Assembly: GCA_032358255.1 (NCBI GenBank)
Contig: JAULBX010028271.1
Span: forward strand, 62,001-126,000
Length of the DNA stretch: 64,000 nucleotides
Direction of reading: 5' to 3'
Source of the DNA: Heterotrichella gracilis
Lineage: Eukaryota > Sar > Xanthophyceae > Tribonematales > Xanthonemataceae
Part shown: positions 47,301 to 58,800 of the stretch, piece by piece
Layout: the number at the start of each line of letters is the position of its first letter
Numbering within the stretch: position 1 is the first letter of the stretch
Notes under the pieces: generated by a model
The model's database searches: none
What the model saw: only the letters and a program-made list of their open reading frames with translations
Told to the model about the DNA's origin: nothing
Translations under genes and position numbers: made by a program

Positions 47301-48441
47301 AAAACCAGCGACTCGTTGCGCGGCAACTACGCTTTGGAGCAGGGCATCATGTATGGACCCGCGCGCAGCGTGCAGTTTTTGATTGAGGCCATGCTGCATG
47401 TGATGAAGCTGCACTGGAACTGCATACAGGTGCAGGGATTGGAAACCCTTAACCGTAACCCTAAACTCTAAATAGGCACGTAGCGTGCAGTTCCTGGTCG
47501 AGGCCATGCTGCACGTGATGAAGCTGCACTGGAACTGCATACAGGTGCGGGGCAGTGGTAAACCCTAAACCTTAACCCTAAACCCTAAATAGGCGCGCAG
47601 CATGCAGTTTTCAATCGAGGCCATGCTGCACGTCATGAAGCTGCACTGGAACTGCATACAGGTGCGGTGGCTGGTAAACTCTAAACCGTAAACCCTAAAC
47701 CCCGCCGTGCATGGCCCTGCCCGTCCGCCTATACCGAGGTCAGCAGTTTAAGGTTCAAGGTCTAGCCACTGCACGTTGGAGTAGGGCATCGTGTTTAGCC
47801 CCGTTTGAACGGCGCATCGACTCTAGGCCATGTTGCATGTGGTGAAGCTGCATCGGAGCTGCATACAGGTCTGGTCTAAACCTTTGCAGCCCAAATCCCT
47901 TATAGTTGCTTTGGAGTTGTGCTCTCCCTCCTTCCCTAGGTGGCCCTACCTTGCTTTGACTGACTGCCCACCATGGCCCTCCCCGTCCGCGAATAAGATT
48001 GCTGTACATTCATATGCGTTCCTAAATAAAGTCTTTCCAATACGGTAATCTGGATATTTTTACAGCACAAAAAATTATAAATAAACCAACAATCTACAGG
48101 AGCCGGGAGCGGACCGAGCGATCCTAAATTACGTGGCCTACACCGGCGCGCTCCTGGGATCCCCGGCCTCGCTGCGCCCCGAGGGCCCCACCGCCGACCT
48201 CTTCTTCACGGGAAACAACGCCACCGCGCGGCCCATGTTCCACCTCAAAAAGGGTTTTGTGTACAACCTGTACAAGAACCGCTACGCGGTGCTGCACCAG
48301 TGGGACCAGCATGGGGAGGTGGCTGAGGCGATCATAAACTCCACGCTGGTTAAGCCAAGGGCGGCGCGGGATGATGTGGGAAAGGGGAAGAGAAAGAGGC
48401 AGCTGAGCAGCCTGGGGATTGACAGGCGGCTTGGGGGATGA
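44346..48441 (+). CDS. Secretory-pathway glycosyltransferase-like protein, about 413 aa
   Basis: Exons 44346-44426, 44549-44623 (3' end uncertain), 45063-45166, 45522-45683, 46028-46177, 46651-46756, 47208-47429, 48100-48441; 1242 bases. The first exon encodes a signal peptide or signal anchor (PQLRTLLLVAVVALGAEVVP). Later parts read like a nucleotide-sugar transferase of the GT-A type: NAEMVLLLASGEYQQW (donor-site strand), then KVMVVDWEDVFFQRDPF (residues about 206-222), whose D-x-x-D-V-x-F-Q-x-D-P-F matches the metal-binding block of several plant and algal Golgi transferases. It is followed by RAILNYVAYTG and YAVLHQWDQHGE near the C-terminus. NATARP offers an N-glycosylation sequon. I infer a luminal Golgi/ER enzyme acting on glycans; donor and acceptor are unknown. 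The last 30 residues are basic (KGKRKRQ). Confidence 0.76.
45350..45412 (+). repeat. Copy of glycosyltransferase exon 4 acceptor edge
   Basis: CAGTTTCCCCTTTGGCGAGC followed by AAATTGAGGCGTGGTACAAG duplicates the real exon start at 45518 with substitutions. A TTTAGGGTTT tract separates the copies (45438-45450). Confidence 0.85.
46165..46410 (+). repeat. Three-copy ladder of glycosyltransferase exon 5 donor edge
   Basis: GCCGGAGTTTGGCAACGTGC then GATGGTGGGTGGCTGGGTGG (from 46153) recurs at 46252 (GGAGTTTGGCAACATGCGATG) and 46373 (GGACTTTGGCAACGCGCAATG). Donors are preserved. Confidence 0.88.
46925..47870 (+). repeat. Ladders on both sides of glycosyltransferase exon 7
   Basis: The acceptor side (GACGACATGGTCCATGTGAC...CTGCGCATC) is echoed at 46927-47020 and 47095-47155. 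The donor side (GAGGCCATGCTGCATGTGATG..TGGAACTGCATACAGGTG) is echoed at 47470-47547, 47590-47664 and 47825-47870. Spacers are CCCTAAACCCTAAA-like. Confidence 0.88.
47559..47590 (+). repeat. Telomere-like intronic tract (CCCTAAA)
   Basis: AAACCCTAAACCTTAACCCTAAACCCTAAAT between donor-edge copies of glycosyltransferase exon 7. Confidence 0.9.
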
Positions 48442-48805
48442 AAGGCATGCCATCCTGGTCCAGACGGGAAGCGATGCAGCAGACAGGATTGCAGTCAACG
48501 TATCCCCTAACTTAGGGTTTCTGGGCTGCATCAATGGGGCCAGCATGGGGAGGTGGCTGGGGCGCTCATCAATTCCACGCTGGTCAAGCCCAGGGTGGCG
48601 CGGGATGAAGTGGGAAAGGGGAAGAGAAAGAGGCAGCTCAGCAGCTTGGCGGTTGGCAGGCAGCTTGGTTGAGGGTTTAGCGTTTAGGGTTCAGGGTGTA
48701 TGGTGTAGGGTTTATGGTGTAGGGTATAGGCCGTTGCTAGGCAGCTTGGTTGGAAAAAGAAAAAGGAAGTGCATGGCATCCTGGTCCTGGCGCGAGGGGA
48801 TCAGT
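48442..48805 (+). repeat. Echo copies of the terminal glycosyltransferase exon beyond the stop
   Basis: CAGCATGGGGAGGTGGCTG through AAGAGAAAGAGGCAGCT (real: 48307-48402) is repeated at 48540-48665. A further remnant containing GGCATCCTGGTCC lies at 48730-48800. The copy is diverged and frameshifted. Confidence 0.85.
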
Positions 48806-49805
48806 TAGGGGAAGGCTGTCAACACGCGCCTTACCAACCATGCTGGGCTGCACGGGTGGAGGGTTGATGCTTAGGGTTTAGGTTTGGGTGGGGGAGTGAA
48901 AGTGTATGCGGGAAGAGGGTGTTGTACAGTCAGAAGTTTTTTGTGCTCTCGTTGGTTTTTCTGCAGGTTTAGCTTTGAGCTCCTATGCTCAAGAATACAT
49001 ACCGCCATGCTGAATGATGGACTATGCGTGGTGGGAAGGGGATGGCGTATCTGCAGTGTGCTTGGTTTTTCTGCGCATGAATCCAGTTTTCTGGCTTTTT
49101 GATCTCAACCATAAGCGAAACATAACATCAATGGCTGTTGGTGTCTGCTCATTAATGGCACACCTTGCAAGGATACTATTGTGCGGGCTTCGAAAGAAAG
49201 AAAGAAACAAACACAACACACACAACAGGGTGTAAATAAATTCCCTGTCGTTTTAATTTTGTATTGTGGCCCATGACCCCCAAAAAATACCGTTTTTAAT
49301 TAATGAAATATTATATATAGTGGATAACTTTCCCGTTGTTTGCGCTCTATTCTCTCCACTGCCCACACTCCAAACCTCCCAATACAGCAGCGTACCGTAT
49401 AAACCAAAGCAACCACCACCCAGGTGACAAGGTTGGCACGTCGTTGTGCTCTTTTCTGCCGTCTGGGTGGCCGCTGCTGCGATCTTTACCTACCGCCCTG
49501 CTGCACCTTCTTTACCCTACACCCCCCTGGGTGGCATCTGCGCCCAGGGCAAGCGAAGGTTGCGGGTTCGATTGCCCCCCCCGCTCTTTCGAAACCCACT
49601 TTAGCACGCTAGGGAAAGAAGAAAGTTATTTTCGTTCCTGCGCAAAGCAAATCGTGCCGTTGTCTGCCTGGCTGCACAACCCTTGGCGCCTCTCCCGGGG
49701 GCCAAAGGGCGCACCCACCCACCCCTGCTCACCACACCCTTGGAGCCCCACCCACCGCTTGTCTGGGCCGTGGCAGGCAGATGCTGGCCCGCATACCGCC
49801 GAACC
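48806..49805. other. Intergenic region before the organellar DNA polymerase gene
   Basis: Contains the polymerase promoter and leader. TGTAAATAAA at about 49232 could serve the upstream gene as a distal 3'-end signal. A tRNA-like segment lies at 49528-49582. The rest is unassigned. Confidence 0.4.
49528..49582 (+). repeat. tRNA-like segment, possible SINE head
   Basis: GTGGCATCTGCGCCCAGGGC resembles an A-box region. AAGGTTGCGGGTTCGATTGCCC is close to a tRNA T-arm/B box (GGTTCGATTCC). No cloverleaf can be completed. Confidence 0.35.
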
Positions 49806-52800
49806 ATGTCCCTCACTAGCGGCGGCGGCAGCAGCAGCCAGCGACCCACCCACCGCCACCACCATCACCGCCCCGCTGCGCTGGCCAGCTCCACCCCCCT
49901 CCAGGCGTGGCTGCAGCTCCCCCAGCGGCGCACCACCGCCACCGCCACCATGAGGAAGTCCACCGCCGCCAGCCACCTGTTCCACGCGTACAGGCTGTTT
50001 TCGTCCCCGGCAATCAAGTGCGTTATGCATGCCTGCGGCGGGTGGCTTCTCCCCTGCACCCACTCACCCACCCACCCACTACCCTTACCAGCACTTGGTG
50101 GCTCCCAGGACTGGATTTGTCACCTTGTTTTGTAGTTTTCTTCCTGCTCGCGTGCTTTTAACACGCAGGGTGGGTACAAGGGCCAGTGTGGTTGTTGAGT
50201 ATATGCATGCATATGGCCACCTAGGTTTGTGTTCGCCGCTCGCTCTTGCTTGTACAAAAACTAGCTAGCTATATGTTAGCCGCTTGCCCCTGCTGGTACA
50301 ACACTCTAGCCTCTTTAACCACCACCATAAACTGCCATAAACTAGCCAGCGTTGGGTGCCTGTGGTGATCTGCTGACCTTACGCGCACGCACACGGCGCC
50401 CACCCTTAGGTGTACAGCCCCTTTCCCCATTCCCACTCCAAAACCTTCTCCCAACCCCGCCTCCCCACCCCCCTTGGCCCAACCAGGTCCAGCACACCAA
50501 CAACCAGCCAATACAATGGTGGCAACAGGCAGTACGGCTCCCCAAATAATTGGAAGCAGCAGGCCCCCTCGGCCGTCCCAGACGACCTCCGGCCCAGCTC
50601 GGGAGGGGTGACACCACAGTACTTCAAGAACGTTTCCGCCATGAGGGAGAGGCTGGAAGCGGTTCGGAGGACGGGGGTGAGTGACGTGCGCAGGGCACCC
50701 CACCGGCCATCCCAAGGAGGCGCACCGGGCAACCCCCACCAGCCTCCCAATGGCGCCGCAGCACACGCCGTGCCGCGATCGGAGACGCACCAGCTGGCAT
50801 CCACCAGCGGCGGCGGCGGCGGGGGCGGGGGCGGCATCGACGCGCGTTCCGTCCCGTGGGACATGCGCAACTTTGCGACTGACCTGGCATGGGTGGATGG
50901 GCGCCAGGTGCCGCCGCAGGGGGCTCCGGTGAACGGCGCGTGGAGTGGCGCCGCCAACAGCATGCCGCGTGCCGCCTATGGCATGGCGCCGGCTGCCAAT
51001 GGCGTGACGCATTCCGTCAATGGCATGCCGCGTTCCGCCAATGGCATGGCGCCGGCAATGGCCTCCGCGGTGGCGTTGCACGAGGCGCTGCCAGGTGGCA
51101 CTGAGCCAGCTGGGGCGTACCTGGGATCCCAGCAGGGGGGGAGCTGGAGTGGGATGAATGGGGAGGGGAGAACGAGCACGCAGGGAGGGATGGGTGCCTG
51201 GGCTGACGTGGCGACAGTGGAGGTGAGAAACCCTAGGCTAGGGTGTGAGGTTTGGAAACGCGGTGTGATGCGCTGTTGTGGCATACCTGTATTGCCATGT
51301 ACACCAGCATTAACCCGCACTTTACTTCATGGTTGTACAGACAATTACAGGAACGTGTTTGGCAAGTCTTCACTCGCCCCCCCCCATAGCTCCCCTTCTC
51401 CTCTCTCACCCTATCCACCCCACCCTCACCATTCCCTAATCTTATAATCTCTCATGTTCACCTTGGCCTCACTCCCCTCTGTCAACCCCCTCCCCCGGCC
51501 TCTCACCTCACCCCTCACCAACCCCCTTGCAGGCCGCTCAGCAGCTGTCTGCCCTTGACCTGGACCCAGCAGGGGAGGAGACTGAGGTGGCTGCAGGAGG
51601 GGAGGTGTGGGATCCATCACCGCAGGTATGGAGGAGTCATAAGGCCTTATTTTTCTTTACATTGCTTGGGGAGTACTAATGCATGGGGCCGACACAAGGC
51701 AGCAGCCTTGTGAATGAATGGGGTACCAATTGCATGCCGCACAACCTGTCATATGGCATACAAGCATGTTTAGTAGGCAAAAGGGGGGCTGGTGACACTA
51801 AATCCATGCTTGATGCACACCACCTTACACACGCATGCTTCTGTTGGTGGGGCACATGCATTCCAGCCAGCCTTGCATACAAGGATCCATACCATAAGCT
51901 GCACACGTAAGCAAAATCAAAACGAAAGAAGTAACAATCAATCATCAATCAGTCAAAAAACGAAGTAGCAAATAATAATCGATCAAAAAATTACAGAAAA
52001 GAAGTAACAGTTAAAAATCTATAAATCCAATGTCTCTTACTTGTGTGTGGCACCCCATCCCTGCAGGTGTTTCGGGTAGAGACCGCTGCTGTAGCTCGCC
52101 AGCTGGCAGCCAGGCTCACCAATGAGCTGCATGACCAGGTGTTTGCATGCGACACAGAGGTAAGAGTGTTTGCGTAGGGTTTTGGCATAGGACTTTTGTG
52201 TAGGGTTCAGGGGTTGTTGCATGACCAGGTGGTTTGCATGCGACACAGAGGTAAGAGTGTTTGCGTAGGGTTTTGGCATAGGACTTCTGTGCAGGGTCCA
52301 GGGGTTGTTGCATGACCAGGTGGTTTGCATGCGACACAGAGGTAAGGGTTCTTGCATAGGGTTGTGATGTACGGTTTAGGGGTGACTGCTTGACCAGGTG
52401 TTTGCCTGTGACAGGGAGGTAAGGGTTCGGAGTAGGGTGTACACGTAGTGAGGGTTTTGAGTAGGGTGTACACGTAGTGATTGCTGGAGACTGCACGATC
52501 AGGCATATGCCTCTGACACAGAGGTAGGGGTTTTGCGTGGTGTAAGGGGTTGTTGTTGGGTTATCTGGGTGAAGAAAGGCGAGAGCATGTCCAGGGTTGA
52601 AAACAGGACTTAGAGAATGTGCTTGCCTTTGTGGAAAACTGATACTTTAGGGAACAACCAGATTTTGCTTGTGGCACAAGTGGGAGAGATTTTCCATAGG
52701 TTTCAAGGGTGGTTTTAGGGTTGTGACTTGGTGATCTTCCTGTGGAATCATCCTGGTAAGGGTAACAGGCGCTTTGTGCTTATCCTGCTACAATGCCACC

Positions 52801-55800
52801 ACTGACCCAATCTGCCTAGGGCAATGCCGCCCCCACCAACCCACTCCAAGAAAACCCTAAACCCTAGCATAAACTCCAATCCAACCCCCTTGCAGGTGAT
52901 GAAGATCGATGTGACGAGGGAGTCACCCATCGGCCACGGGGAGGTCATCTGCTTCTCGCTCTACTGCGGCCCCAACCATGATTTTTCGGATGGCACTGCG
53001 GACGAGCCTCAGAGCATGATCTGGGTGGACACCTGGCTGAATGGGGAGCAGGTGGGTGGTGGTGGCGGTGGTGGCGGCGGTGGTGGTGGTGGTGGTGGTG
53101 GCGGCGGTGGAGGGGAGGTTTGGAGAATGGTTGTCAGAATGGTTTTTTGGGGGATGGAGGTGTGCGTCTCCCATCGTGTTGCATTGGATTCCATCTCATT
53201 TTATATGATCACTTTTACTCGCCTGGTGGCAACACAATGAACAAATTAGTTGAATGCACACCAGCATCTCATCATCATGGCTTTGTGTAGTTGACCTCAC
53301 TAACTCACGCTGTATGCACTTTTTTGATCCAATCGAATTTCATCCAATCCCATCCCATCTAATCAAATCTAATCAGACCTAATTCGTTCTCATTCCCCCG
53401 CAGCCCGAGGAGGCTGCAGCCATCATGGACGCCTTCAAGGGTTTCCTTGAAAACCTTAACATTAAGAAAGTGTGGCACAACTATGGCTTTGATCGCCACG
53501 TGCTGGCCAACCACCAGGTGGTGTGCAGGGGCTTCCATGCAGACACCATGCACCTGGCAAGGTGAGGAGAAACCCTAACAAGAACTTTACAATGTACTGT
53601 ACGGCATCATGCGGAAGCCCTGCACCAGAGGCCAGCACTATGGCAACTATGGAACTTGGCGCGCACTGGCTATCGCCATGTGGAGTGCAGGTGTTTTATT
53701 TCAAAAGGCTTCCATGCACCTGGCTTGGTGATACTAAACCTCTAGCAGATAGCAAATACCCTGCAAGTCAGCCCTTTCCTACCCAATAGCAAATGCGCTA
53801 TAAGTCACTTCTTCCCTAGCAAATAACAAATACCCTACAAATACCCCTCCTCCTCCTCGTAACAGGTTGTGGGACTCCTCTCGGACCTTCAAGGGGTACA
53901 CACTGGAATCGCTGTCAACAGATGAGAAGCTGTTTGCGGGGGTGGCCGATGTGGACCCCCGGGATTTGGCGCGGGGGAAGGTTTCCATGAAGAAGCTGTT
54001 TGGCAAACCCAACGTGAAGAAGGATGGGACCCCCGGGAAGGTGGGTAATGGCCATCATTGAATAAAAAGCATTGGTTGTCTCAAGGACCAAGAGGTGTAG
54101 GGTTTAGGGTTTATGCTTATGGAGGGTCAACTTGTGTGGCCACACATCACAACCAAAGCGTCTGGTAAATGTCTTCGGAAGAGGGGGGCATGGTCAACCC
54201 TAAATCAAGAAATGGGTCCCTTAGCCCATATAAACCTCAGCCACCCCCTCCGCACCTGGTGGTGCTTCCCCCCGTGGAGGAACTCCAACTGTCCCCTGAG
54301 ACCCGCGCCATGTGGGTGGGCTACTCCGCCTTTGATGACTGCTCCACTTGGAACGTGTACACACTCCACCGCTCCCCAGGACCCTAAACCAATAGACCCT
54401 GAAAGCCAATTCCAACCCTTACCCTTCTTCTCCATGGTCCCACAGCTGGTGGTGCTTCCCCCTGTGGAGGAGCTGCAGCGGTCCCCCGAGACCCGTGCCC
54501 TGTGGGTGGGCTACTCCGCCTTTGATGCCCGCTCCACCTGGAACGTGTACACAGCGCTGTGTGGGCGGCTGAGCACCTTGCCTGTGGAGATGGAAAACAC
54601 GCTGGCCAAGTACTATGCAAAGGTGGGTGCTTTACCCATGATGTCTTGCCCTAAAACTTTAAGCTTATACCCTAAATTTTGCTGGGATGGAATCACAATG
54701 GCCAAGAGCAGCGCGATGAATGGTGCTTCCCATAACAGGAAATGTATGTCTAATTTCTGACATATCTGATCTGTGTCATTGGACCGTTACTGTATCAGTT
54801 ACAGCTCTACTCACAAATGTACAGTCACAGTTGCAGCTACATTGCGTGCCCCAACAGGATGCATCCACCAACAGCGGCCACACGCCATGCATCTCCCCCT
54901 TTCATTAGGGTCAAATCCGCTCTCTGGAAAGACACAAAGCTGCAGGGTGTGTGCTTTCCCCTGCATGCTTACCTACAACCTAAACCCAGCCGGTGTTGCT
55001 TCTGCCCCTTGTTAGTTACATGCATTTCAGCCGTACAAGCATGGACAGTCGACCTGGTAACCCAGAGGGTTCAAGGGTTTGGAACCAGGGCTACAGACTG
55101 CTCACTCTCTGTTCCTAAACCATGCTCTTTTCCCCTTGCTTGAAGGTGGATGCGGCGAGTGGTGGTGGGTACGGTGGGGGCGCCAATGGGGAGTGGCGCA
55201 AGCCCAGCATGCTTGAGCTGTACCACCGCTTCTGGCAGCCATTTGGGGAGCTGCTCACGGATATGGAGAGGGAGGGCATGCTGGTGGATAGGTATGGTGC
55301 GGAGGTATTGGGGATCTAGAATAGGGTGTTATTGTCATTGCTGTCCGGTGGTCCTTCCATACACCGTGCTCTCTTTTGAAATCCAGCATGCTTTAGGGTG
55401 TTATTGTCATTTCTGTACCACCGCTTCTGGCAGCCCTTTGGGGAGCTGCTCACGGATATGGAGAGGGAGGGCATGCTGGTGGATAGGTGGGGGGTGGATG
55501 GTGGTGGCGGTGGCTGATGTGTAGCTGTGGGTGGGTGGGTGGGTGGGTGGAGAGTCCAATTGTTGTGTTGGGGAATGCCGCAAGCCCAGCGTGCTGGAGC
55601 TGTGTCATGGGTTGTGGCAGCTGATTTTGGAGCTGCTCATGGTTATGGAGAGGAAGGACAGGAACCCTGGCAGGAATTTTTGGGAGCACCTGCGCTTGGC
55701 CGGTATCCAGGCCCTGGCTGACCAACAGGAGGCCTCACGCTCTCAGATCGCCAGCCCAAAACCCTGCAAACCCTGTCTAAAACCCCTCAAACCTGACCAA

Positions 55801-58800
55801 TACCCTACTGCACAGAGAGCACCTGCGCCTGGCCGGTGTCCCTGACCAACCAAGCGGGTTTAGGGTTTACGGTTTAAGGTTTAGGGTGCGCCTGGCCGTG
55901 TCCCTGACCAACCAAGCGGCGGTTCAAAGGGTGGGCGGAGGCGCACATGGCGGGCGCAAAGCACAACTGGAAAAACCCTGTAGACCCTGCCCAAAAACCC
56001 ACAAAAACTCCACGTGAAACCCTGATTAATGCTCTATCGCTGACCAATGCCCTACCGCACAGGGAGCACCTGCGCCTGGCCGGTATCCAGGCCCTGGCCG
56101 ATCAAGAGGAGGCCAAGCGGCGGTTCAAGGGGTGGGCGGAGGCGCACGTGGCGGGCGCCAAGTACATGAACGTGTCCTCGGGTGCCCAGATCCGGCAGCT
56201 GCTGTTTGCCAACATCAGGAACAGCAAGAAGGGGGAGGAGGTGCTGGAGGGGGAGAGGGTGTTCAAGGTAATGGGGAGGGGAGTTGGTTTTTTTCTGTTA
56301 CAGCCATCCTGCTTTGATGAGTGCGAGTGTACCAGGGTGATGACAACACCCCACCAGGCCTATAACATCGCATCGAGCCCCGGTGACAAGCTGTAAACCC
56401 TGTAAACCATGACCCATACCCTCACCCAAACCCTCCTAGGCGGTCAACGAGGAGGGCTACATCAGGCCGGTCCGCACGGCATCCAGTAAACCCTATTCCG
56501 GACCCTAATATAATCCAAAACCCTCCCCCCCCACTAGGCGGTCAACGAGGAGGGCTACATCAAGCCGGTCCGCACGGCACTCAGTCAACCCTATTCCGGA
56601 CCCTCATATAATCCAAAACCCTACCTCCTGCAGGCGATCAACGAGGAGGGCTACATCGAGCCCGGCCGCAAGGCCCCCAAAAAGAACATCGAATTCACCC
56701 TCTACGGCGTGTGGGGCCCCGGGAACCCCCCCAAAATTGAGCCAGATGTGTGGACCCCCAGCGGGTGGCCCGCTGTGAGCACCCCTGTGCTGCGGGGGCT
56801 GGCGGGCAAGCCTGGGGCGGCCCGCAAGGCGCTGCGGGAGCTGGAGGAGGCTGAGGGGGTGGGGGTGGATGCGCCTGAGCGTGAGCGGTGGGGGGTGGGG
56901 TGGTGGCGGTGGTAGATGAACCTGGGAGTGAGTGGTGATGGTAGGGCGGGATGGGGTGGGGTGTGTGAATGTTTGGTTTGTAGTACCTCCGTTATATTAG
57001 GTTTCTCACATAGCCTGTTGCAATCTATCGCCCATCCTAGGTTAGGGGTTGGCGGGAGACCTGGGGTTGCGTGAAAGGCGTGTGCGCACACATGTTCACC
57101 AAACACGTCTTGCCCACTGAACCCCTGTCCTGTCTCTAGTTTTAATCCTCACTCCACTTGCCGCCATGCAGTTGTGCCCATCGACGACATGCTGGACGAT
57201 GAAGCAGACACCTGGGCGGTGGACGATGCCGAAATCAATGCCAAGCAGAAGGAGATGGAGCGGCGTGAGGAGGAGGCTGAGAGCCAAGCACAGCCCGCCA
57301 CGTCAGCAGAGCTGCAGGCATTCGAGGACGAGGCTCGGGCAAGGGGGTTTGGCAAGCTGTATGCGGCGTTTGGGGGGGGGAGGGCGGGGCTGGAGGCATG
57401 CGCGGCAGGTGGGTGGTGGTGGCGGCGGTGGTGGTGGTTGTGGCGGTGTTTATGGCGATATTGGTGTTGGTCGTGGTGGTGGTGAATCTTATCCCTGACT
57501 GACTGAGATGTTGGGAATGTGAACTTGCGCCAAGACCCCCTTCACACCAACCCTGGGCAACCCGCAACAGGAATCCTAGCAAACCCTACGCAAAGTTGAA
57601 TCTCTCAAAATCCCAACAAAAAGCCTAACAAACCCTAACAAATCTCTCCCTGGCGCAGTTGACGCGCTGTGCGAGCTGAGCGCCATCGACACCCTGCTCA
57701 ACAGCTTCATCCTCCTCTAAACCCTAAACCCTAAACAGACGCCAACTCCACCGAGTGCACTAATCCGATTAGTAAGGCTTAAACAGCTTCATCCTGCCGC
57801 TGCAAGTGAACTTGCGCCAAAAACCCTTTATACCAACCCTAGCCAGCCCCAACAAACCTCTATAGAACCCGCACGAGTCACATCCAACAGCACAACCAAA
57901 TCCTTGACAAAAAGAATGGCCAGGCCAACATCAAACCTGGTTTTTTTAGGTAAAAGCCCTAATCTCCCCTAACAAAACCCTCCCCCTAATTTGCAGTCGA
58001 CGCGCTGTGCGAGGTGAGCGCCATCGACACCCTGCTCAACAGCTTCATCCTGCCGCTGCAAGGGGACGCAATCTCCACGCCCGACCACCGGGTGCACTGC
58101 TCCCTCAACATCAACACGGAGACGGGGCGCCTGTCTGCGCGCAGGCCCAACCTGCAGAACCAGCCCGCGCTGGAGAAGGACCGCTACAAGGTGGGGGGAT
58201 GGCTTAGGGTTGGGTTTTAGGGTTTAGGGATTGGGGTTCGGGGCCTGACCTGCAGAACCAGCCTGCGCTGGAGAAGGACCGCTACAAGGTAGGGTCTGGG
58301 ATAGGGTTTAGGGTAGTTGTTTAGGGTTTGGGGGCCCAACCTGCAGAACCAGCCTGCGCTGGAGAAGGGCCGCTACAAGGTAGGGTCTGGGATACGGATT
58401 AGGTCCTAGGCGCCCAATATGCCCAGCCTACACTCGTTCCCCCACCCTTCTCCCCCAGGAAGCGGCAGGCGGGAAGCGTTTGAAGTTGGTTCTGGGGCTT
58501 GGCGTGATGGAAGGTGTAGGATTTTACTCGTTTATGATGGGAGATACCATGCTTATAGATAGAATTTTCATTCCTGTACTCTGCGTGGTGAACGCAAGTT
58601 ACCACGCAGGTTACTTTGCCACTGCCCCGCATTGATTAACAACAACCTCGCCCCTCCCCGTCCACCGCAGGTACGCAAGGCCTTCCGGGCAGACACCGCC
58701 GCCGGCAAGACCCTGGTGGTTGCCGATTACGGCCAGCTGGAGCTGCGGCTGCTTGCACACATGGCGGGGTGCAAGTCCATGCTGGAGGCGTTTGAGCTGG

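Noticed and set aside
52125-52530. Regularly spaced direct repeats considered as a CRISPR-like array
   Set aside because: Eukaryotic intron; units include exon sequence and decay progressively, and the spacers are not unique inserts.
53009-53194. Minus-strand poly-proline open frame
   Set aside because: Translation of the GGT/GGC microsatellite opposite polymerase intron 5.
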